A program made the position numbers and the translations under genes. Positions 59,879-64,000 of a DNA stretch of 64,000 nucleotides are shown here, piece after piece (within the stretch, counting starts at the first letter, position 1; the number at the start of each line of letters is the position of its first letter). The notes under the pieces are model-generated. The model worked only from the letters and a program-made list of their open reading frames with translations, did no database searches and was not told the DNA's origin. Source of the stretch: Actinophytocola sp044466355 (lineage in GTDB: Bacteria > Actinomycetota > Actinomycetes > Mycobacteriales > Pseudonocardiaceae); contig NZ_JBITMQ010000001.1 of assembly GCF_044466355.1 (NCBI RefSeq), positions 62,001 through 126,000 on the forward strand. The letters are read 5' to 3'.

Positions 59879-61315
59879 ATGACAGCGGACGTCCACGTCC
59901 CGCGGGCCGCCCGCAACCGCCGGCGGTGGGGGCTGGTCACGCTGGCCACGGCGCAGCTGATGGCGACGCTGGACTCGACGATCATGGTGATCGCGCTGCC
60001 GTCCGCGCAGCGGGACGTCGGGCTCGGCGACGCGAGCAGGCACTGGGTCCTCACCGCCTACGCCCTGACGCTCGGCGGGTTGCTGCTGCTCGGCGGGCGG
60101 CTCGGGGACCTGGTCGGCAGGCGCCGGACGCTCCTGGTCGGCGTCGCCGGGTTCGCCGCCGCGTCGGCGCTCGGCGGCGCGGCGCCCAACGCGGCCGTGC
60201 TGATCACCGCGCGGGCGCTCCAGGGCGCGTTCGCGGCCGTCCTCGCACCGTCCACGCTGTCGCTGGTCAGCACGATGTTCGTGGAGCCGAGGGCGCGGGC
60301 CCGCGCGTTCGCGGTGTTCAGCGTCGTCCTGGTCGCAGGCGGGGCGGTCGGCCTGATCCTCGGCGGCTTCCTGACCAGTCAACTGAGTTGGCGCTGGTGC
60401 CTCTACATCAACGTGCCGATCGCGTGCGCGGTCGTCGCCGCGGCCCGGATCGTCGTGCCGCCCACCCCGCCCGCCCGTGGCGTACGTCTGGACCTGGCGG
60501 GCACGGTCCTGATCGCGGCCGGCCTGACCGCACTCGTCTACGCACTCGGTGAAGCGGAGCGGCACGGCTGGGACTCCCCGCTCATCCTCGCGCTGCTGGC
60601 GGCCGCCGCGGTTCTGCTGGGGGCGTTCGCGTTCCGGCAGACGAGAACACCCCACCCGCTGCTGCCGCCGCGGCTGCTGGCCGACCCGGTGCGCGCCGGG
60701 GCCAACCTGGCCGTCGTGGTGTCGCAGTTCGCCATGCTCGGCATGTTCCTGTTCATGACCTACCAGCTGCAGACGGTCCTGCGGTACCCGGCACTCGAGA
60801 CCGGGTTGGCGTTCCTGCCGTTCGTCGTCGTGAGCTTCCTGGTCTCCACCCAGCTCACCGCCAGGCTGCTGCCCCGCGTGGCACCGCGGTTGTTGATCGC
60901 GGGCGGTCTGCTGATGATCGGCGCGGCGCAGCTGCTGCTCACCCGGCTGACCGTCGACAGCTCCTACCTCGGCCTGCTGCTGCCCGTCCTGCTGGTGTTC
61001 GGCGCGGGGAGCGGCCTGCTGATGGCTCCGGTGATGAGCAGCGGCACCCGGGTGGCGAACCCGGCCGACGCGGGCGCCGCGTCCGCCCTGATCCGCACCA
61101 CCCAGCAGGTCGGCGGTGCGGCGGGCGCGGCGCTGCTGAACACCGTCGCGGTCGACCACGCCGCCGCGCACCGGTGGGAGGGCACCCGTGCCGCCGCCGT
61201 GCACGGCTACACCGCGGCCAGCGTGCTGGCCGCGGTCGTGGTGCTCGCCGGCGCGGTGTGCGTCGTGCTGCTCCGCCGGACGCGGAGCAGCACGCGGGAG
61301 GAGCCGGTCCGGTAG
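59879..61315 (+). CDS. MFS drug exporter (DHA2, 14-helix type)
   Basis: A 478-residue MFS transporter. Typical DHA2 blocks: ATAQLMATLDSTIMVIALPS (motif D1), LGGRLGDLVGRRRTLLVGVA (motif A) and VLVAGGAVGLILGGFLTSQL (motif C). About 14 helices are predicted. It begins 26 bases after the phosphotransferase stop and probably shares its promoter. Likely exports a drug or a product of the neighbouring cluster. Confidence 0.9.
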   Translation: MTADVHVPRAARNRRRWGLVTLATAQLMATLDSTIMVIALPSAQRDVGLGDASRHWVLTAYALTLGGLLLLGGRLGDLVGRRRTLLVGVAGFAAASALGGAAPNAAVLITARALQGAFAAVLAPSTLSLVSTMFVEPRARARAFAVFSVVLVAGGAVGLILGGFLTSQLSWRWCLYINVPIACAVVAAARIVVPPTPPARGVRLDLAGTVLIAAGLTALVYALGEAERHGWDSPLILALLAAAAVLLGAFAFRQTRTPHPLLPPRLLADPVRAGANLAVVVSQFAMLGMFLFMTYQLQTVLRYPALETGLAFLPFVVVSFLVSTQLTARLLPRVAPRLLIAGGLLMIGAAQLLLTRLTVDSSYLGLLLPVLLVFGAGSGLLMAPVMSSGTRVANPADAGAASALIRTTQQVGGAAGAALLNTVAVDHAAAHRWEGTRAAAVHGYTAASVLAAVVVLAGAVCVVLLRRTRSSTREEPVR

Positions 61316-61328
61316 CGCCGGGCGCTAC
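61312..61328. terminator. short palindrome shared by two convergent stops
   Basis: GTAGCGCC-G-GGCGCTAC, a perfect dyad that includes the stop of the exporter gene (61313-61315) and that of the convergent ligase gene (61325-61327). It could be a compact bidirectional terminator, though the loop is tight. Confidence 0.5.
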
Positions 61329-62905
61329 TGTTCCGCCATGCGCTGCCGGAGCCGGCGGGACAGCTCGACCCGTTGCACCTTCAGGGTGGCGGTCCTCGGC
61401 AGTTCCGCTCGCGGGATCTGGATCGGGTCGGCCAGCCGGGGGAACTGGGCGACGGCGGAGCGCCAGCGCTCCCGGTCGAGCGGCTGGTCCCCTTCGGTGC
61501 AGATCACCGGGACCGGTTCGGCGTCCGGGCCGAGCACCAGCACGAGTTCGACCAACTCGGCCAGCTTGCTCAGCACCACGTCCTCGATCTCGAGGCTGCT
61601 GTGCACCCCGCTGATCATGTCCACCTCGCGGTCGAGCATGTGCAGGCAGCCCAACCTCGTGCGGTAGCCGACGTCCCCGGTACGCCACCAGCCGTCGTGC
61701 ATGTTGGCGTCGTACCGCTCCTGTTCTGCGTGGTAGGCCTTCGCCAGGCCGTCCCACCGGACCTCGATGAACCCGGGATTGGTCTCCGACGGCCGTTTCC
61801 CGTCCCGGCTCACCACACGTACCTTCGCGCAGCCCGGCAGGGAGTAGCCGACGCAGCGGCCGTCCGAGCGGTGCGCGGACCTCAGCAGGTACGGCCGTCC
61901 GACCGCGGGCCCGACCTCGCTCTGCCCGTAGATCTGGAAGAACAGCGGCGCGCGCCGTCGCGACGACCGGAGCAGCCTGCTGATGGTTCTGGGGTGGATC
62001 GCGTCGAACGTGCTGCTGAAGTACTTCACCGACGCGAACGGCAGCCTCGGGTCGTCGGTGAGCCCCTCCCATGCCATGAACGAGTTGGGCAGCGCCTCGA
62101 TCAGTCCCGGCCGGTGCTGGAGGAAGAAGTCGGCGACGTCGCCGGGATCGGGCTTGTTGACGAGCAGCACCGGCATCCCCTTGGACAGTGCCAGGGCCAT
62201 CGCCGCGAACATCCGCGAGTGCACGAAGGAGATGTGGATCGCGACGGTCTCCCGGTTCCTGACCAGCGCGAGGAGCCATCGCTGCGGCCGCAGCCGCACG
62301 CGCATCGTGCGCGGCGTGTGCACGACGAGCTTGGGCAGTCCGGTGGTGCCGGACGTGTGCGTGATCATCGCGGGCTCGTCCAGCCCGCGGAACACCGGCT
62401 CGACCCGGGGACTGCCCGCGAGCCCGGCGAGCGATGTCGTGTCCGGCCGGTCGCCGGACACGAGGATCACCCGCGCGGTGAGCATCCTCAACGGCACGTC
62501 CGCCAGCGCGTCGAGCTTCGCCAGGTCGGTCAGCAGGTGTGGCCTGTCCAGCCGGCCGAGCAGGGCGCCGACGGTCGCGCCGTCCAGTGCGGGCGACAGC
62601 AGCACCGGGATCGCGCCGATGCGCTCGGCCGCGGACGCGAGCACCCAGACGTCGAAGTTGGCGGTCTTGTGGATCGCGATGTGCTCGCCGGGCCGGACGC
62701 CGGCCGCCCACAACCTGCCCGCGAGGCCGGCCACGTGGCCGGCGAGTTCGGCCACGGTCATCCGCCTGCCCGCGCCGGGAAGGGTGTCCAGGTCGTGGTC
62801 GAAGACGAGTGGCGTCGCCCCGTTCCTGGCCGTGGCCAGTTCCGGCACCATGCCGAGATAAAGACCGTGCTTCGGGACCGAATTTCGACGGAATATCCCT
62901 TTCAT
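61325..62905 (-). CDS. AMP-dependent acyl ligase/synthetase
   Basis: A 526-residue ANL enzyme. The P-loop-like motif is MITHTSGTTGLPKLVVHTPR; A5 is FFQIYGQSEVGPAVGR; A7 is WWRTGDVGYRTRLG; and the hinge is LDREVDMISGVHSSLEIEDV. The usual C-terminal A10 lysine is probably in RTATLKVQRVEL. ATG 62905 has AAGGAG upstream. The N-terminus (LVFDHDLDTLPGAGRRMTVA) is like actinomycete cluster-borne acyl-AMP ligases. Divergent from a SARP regulator, it may start a biosynthetic cluster. Substrate unknown. Confidence 0.87.
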   Translation of the reverse strand: MKGIFRRNSVPKHGLYLGMVPELATARNGATPLVFDHDLDTLPGAGRRMTVAELAGHVAGLAGRLWAAGVRPGEHIAIHKTANFDVWVLASAAERIGAIPVLLSPALDGATVGALLGRLDRPHLLTDLAKLDALADVPLRMLTARVILVSGDRPDTTSLAGLAGSPRVEPVFRGLDEPAMITHTSGTTGLPKLVVHTPRTMRVRLRPQRWLLALVRNRETVAIHISFVHSRMFAAMALALSKGMPVLLVNKPDPGDVADFFLQHRPGLIEALPNSFMAWEGLTDDPRLPFASVKYFSSTFDAIHPRTISRLLRSSRRRAPLFFQIYGQSEVGPAVGRPYLLRSAHRSDGRCVGYSLPGCAKVRVVSRDGKRPSETNPGFIEVRWDGLAKAYHAEQERYDANMHDGWWRTGDVGYRTRLGCLHMLDREVDMISGVHSSLEIEDVVLSKLAELVELVLVLGPDAEPVPVICTEGDQPLDRERWRSAVAQFPRLADPIQIPRAELPRTATLKVQRVELSRRLRQRMAEQ

Positions 62906-63264
62906 TCAAACCAGCTCCTTCATGAGACAGGGAAATTGTGTCCGGATGCCGACGCGGCGTCGTGGTTCAAATCTATCGGCAATTCCTCGAGGGCGGGTCG
63001 CGAGTCTCCCGCCGACCGGGACTCGAGTCCCGGTCGGGTCGACCCGAATCGGAAAATGTGCGTTGCCAACAGCGGATGTCCGGTCCGTAGCCGCCCTTGA
63101 ACTGTCCTCGACCCCGCGTTGCTAGGTTCGGCACCACGAATCCAGAGATTCTCCTCCACGTCGAATTGTTCTCGGATATCGAAAATTGCCGCACAACCCC
63201 GCCCGGCAGGACGTGGACGCGCGCGGCGCACCGTTGCTGCTGTTGGAGTCGGAGGAACCGAGAG
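62906..63264. promoter_or_regulatory. palindrome-rich divergent region between AMP ligase and SARP
   Basis: Three dyads lie together: GGCGGG/CCCGCC at 62992-63013 (10-base centre), a 26-base loopless perfect palindrome at 63012-63037 with half CCGACCGGGACTC, and CGGGTCGACCCG at 63035-63046. The flanks 63100-63200 are AT-richer and may hold the SARP promoter. No coding sequence is supported. The dyads are candidate operators; as RNA they could also form hairpins. Confidence 0.6.
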
Positions 63265-64000
63265 ATGACTCAAGCGCCGGTCCTCGGGGTCGTATCCCGC
63301 CCGTCCACGAGCACGATCGCGAGTACCGGGGTCGGTTCGCCGGGGGCGGCGGCCGCGGGTGGGCTCATGGTGGAGTTCCACGCGCTGGGTCCGATGGAGG
63401 CGGTGGTCGGCGACAGGCTGGTGGAGTTGGGCGCGCCCAAGCAGCGCGCACTGCTCGCGTTGCTGGTGAGCCGGGCGGGGCAGCCGGTGCCGGTCGACGT
63501 GCTGCTGGAAGCGTTGTGGGCCGGGCATCCGCCGCCGTCGGCGGTCACCTCGCTGCAGGCGTACGTGGCCAACCTGCGGCGTGTGCTGGAACCAGGACGG
63601 GCGCCGAGGAAACCGGCGACCGTGCTGCGCACCTGTCCCGGGGGCTACCTGCTGGACAGCCGGGTGGTGGACGTCGACGCCTGCCGGTTCGGCGAGCACG
63701 CGACGGCGGGATGGCAGGCCGCGGAGCGGGGCGATCCGCGGCGGGCGCTGAGCGAGTTCGAGGCGGCGTTGGCGTTGTGGCGGGGACCCGCCTACGCGGA
63801 GGTCGCGGACGCCCCGTGTGTCGCGCCCGAGGTGGCGCGGCTCGACGAGCTCCGATTATCCGTGGTCGAGGCCCGCTGCGGAGCACTGCTGGCCGTGGGT
63901 GCCCACGGGGTGGCGGTGGGCGAGCTGGAGGCCTTCATCCAGGCCAACCCGCTGCGTGAGTCCGGCTACGAGCTGCTGGGCCGGGCGCTGTACCAGTCCG
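63265..64000 (+). CDS. SARP/AfsR-type transcriptional regulator (3' truncated)
   Basis: The first 245 codons of a SARP-family activator that runs off the window. ATG 63265 has GGAGG at 63251-63255; an internal ATG at 63367 also exists. The N-terminal OmpR-like DNA-binding domain is VEFHALGPMEAVVGDRLVEL, PKQRALLALLVSRAGQPVPV and SLQAYVANLRRVLEPG, then a bacterial transcriptional activation domain (FEAALALWRGPAYAEVADAP, FIQANPLREPGYELL-like). SARPs switch on antibiotic clusters, which suggests that one lies here or to the right. Confidence 0.88.
   Translation, partial: MTQAPVLGVVSRPSTSTIASTGVGSPGAAAAGGLMVEFHALGPMEAVVGDRLVELGAPKQRALLALLVSRAGQPVPVDVLLEALWAGHPPPSAVTSLQAYVANLRRVLEPGRAPRKPATVLRTCPGGYLLDSRVVDVDACRFGEHATAGWQAAERGDPRRALSEFEAALALWRGPAYAEVADAPCVAPEVARLDELRLSVVEARCGALLAVGAHGVAVGELEAFIQANPLRESGYELLGRALYQS

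Overview
The window looks like chromosome of a high-GC actinomycete, most likely Pseudonocardiaceae or a close relative. This rests on strong GC bias at third codon positions, frequent GTG starts, tight ATGA/GTGA/TGATG gene junctions, and actinomycete-typical families: XRE-DUF5753 with DUF397, WXG100/EspC-like plus YbaB-like type VII secretion (T7SS) triads, an NB-ARC/TPR regulator and a SARP regulator. No rRNA, tRNA, CRISPR array or insertion sequence was seen. One assembly gap (99 N, 23645-23743) lies inside a tandem repeat.

Layout. 1-4452: end of a dihydroxybenzoate/salicylate-type AMP ligase gene with a VOC protein and a small protein, an ArsR/haloacid-dehalogenase pair divergent across a double-palindrome operator, a DUF5996 protein and a second VOC protein. 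4619-12775 (minus): an eight-gene, mostly overlapping operon with two SsuC/TauC-type permeases, their ATPase and binding lipoprotein, an IolC-DUF2090 kinase-aldolase fusion, a zinc dehydrogenase, an SDR and a ketose-epimerase-like TIM barrel, with a divergent GntR regulator. 13753-18514: LysR/YeiH divergent pair, then pta and xsc (sulfoacetaldehyde acetyltransferase). 18632-21998: IclR, CobS-like AAA+ and CobT-like VWA. 22179-25769: frameshifted MFS gene, a protein with an 88-residue tandem repeat, and a DUF2235/Tle-like serine hydrolase. 26157-33280: TetR-controlled NmrA-like/membrane gene pair, a T7SS-type triad, DUF397, XRE and a GT-B-like protein. 33266-35887 (minus): a cyclase-like/NB-ARC/TPR protein. 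36010-39313: secreted protein and subtilase. 39391-49031: second catabolic island with pcaFIJ, LLM oxidoreductase, a split SsuABC-type importer, cupin, metallohydrolase, IclR and HpcH aldolase. 49060-52994: CHAT protease with an overlapping single-pass membrane protein. 53022-56044: secreted proteins, one lyase-like. 56224-56960: decayed T7SS-type locus. 57409-64000: rifampin-phosphotransferase-like enzyme, DHA2 exporter, AMP ligase and the start of a SARP, plausibly the edge of a biosynthetic cluster.

How the genes may work together. The most interesting hypothesis concerns 4619-18514. A sulfonate-type importer sits in an operon with polyol/sugar dehydrogenases, an epimerase-like protein and a kinase-aldolase fusion of inositol type, but no iolA, iolB, iolD or iolG homologue was recognised in the window. 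Next to it are Xsc and Pta. The IolC/DUF2090 pathway normally releases DHAP and malonate semialdehyde; if the carboxylate of its substrate is replaced by sulfonate, the same cleavage gives DHAP and sulfoacetaldehyde, which is the substrate of Xsc. This would make a pathway from a sulfo-pentitol or sulfo-pentose to DHAP, acetyl-CoA and sulfite. It is inference from gene content. Other items worth attention are the CHAT protease/membrane pair and the gap-spanning repeat protein next to a lipase-like putative toxin.
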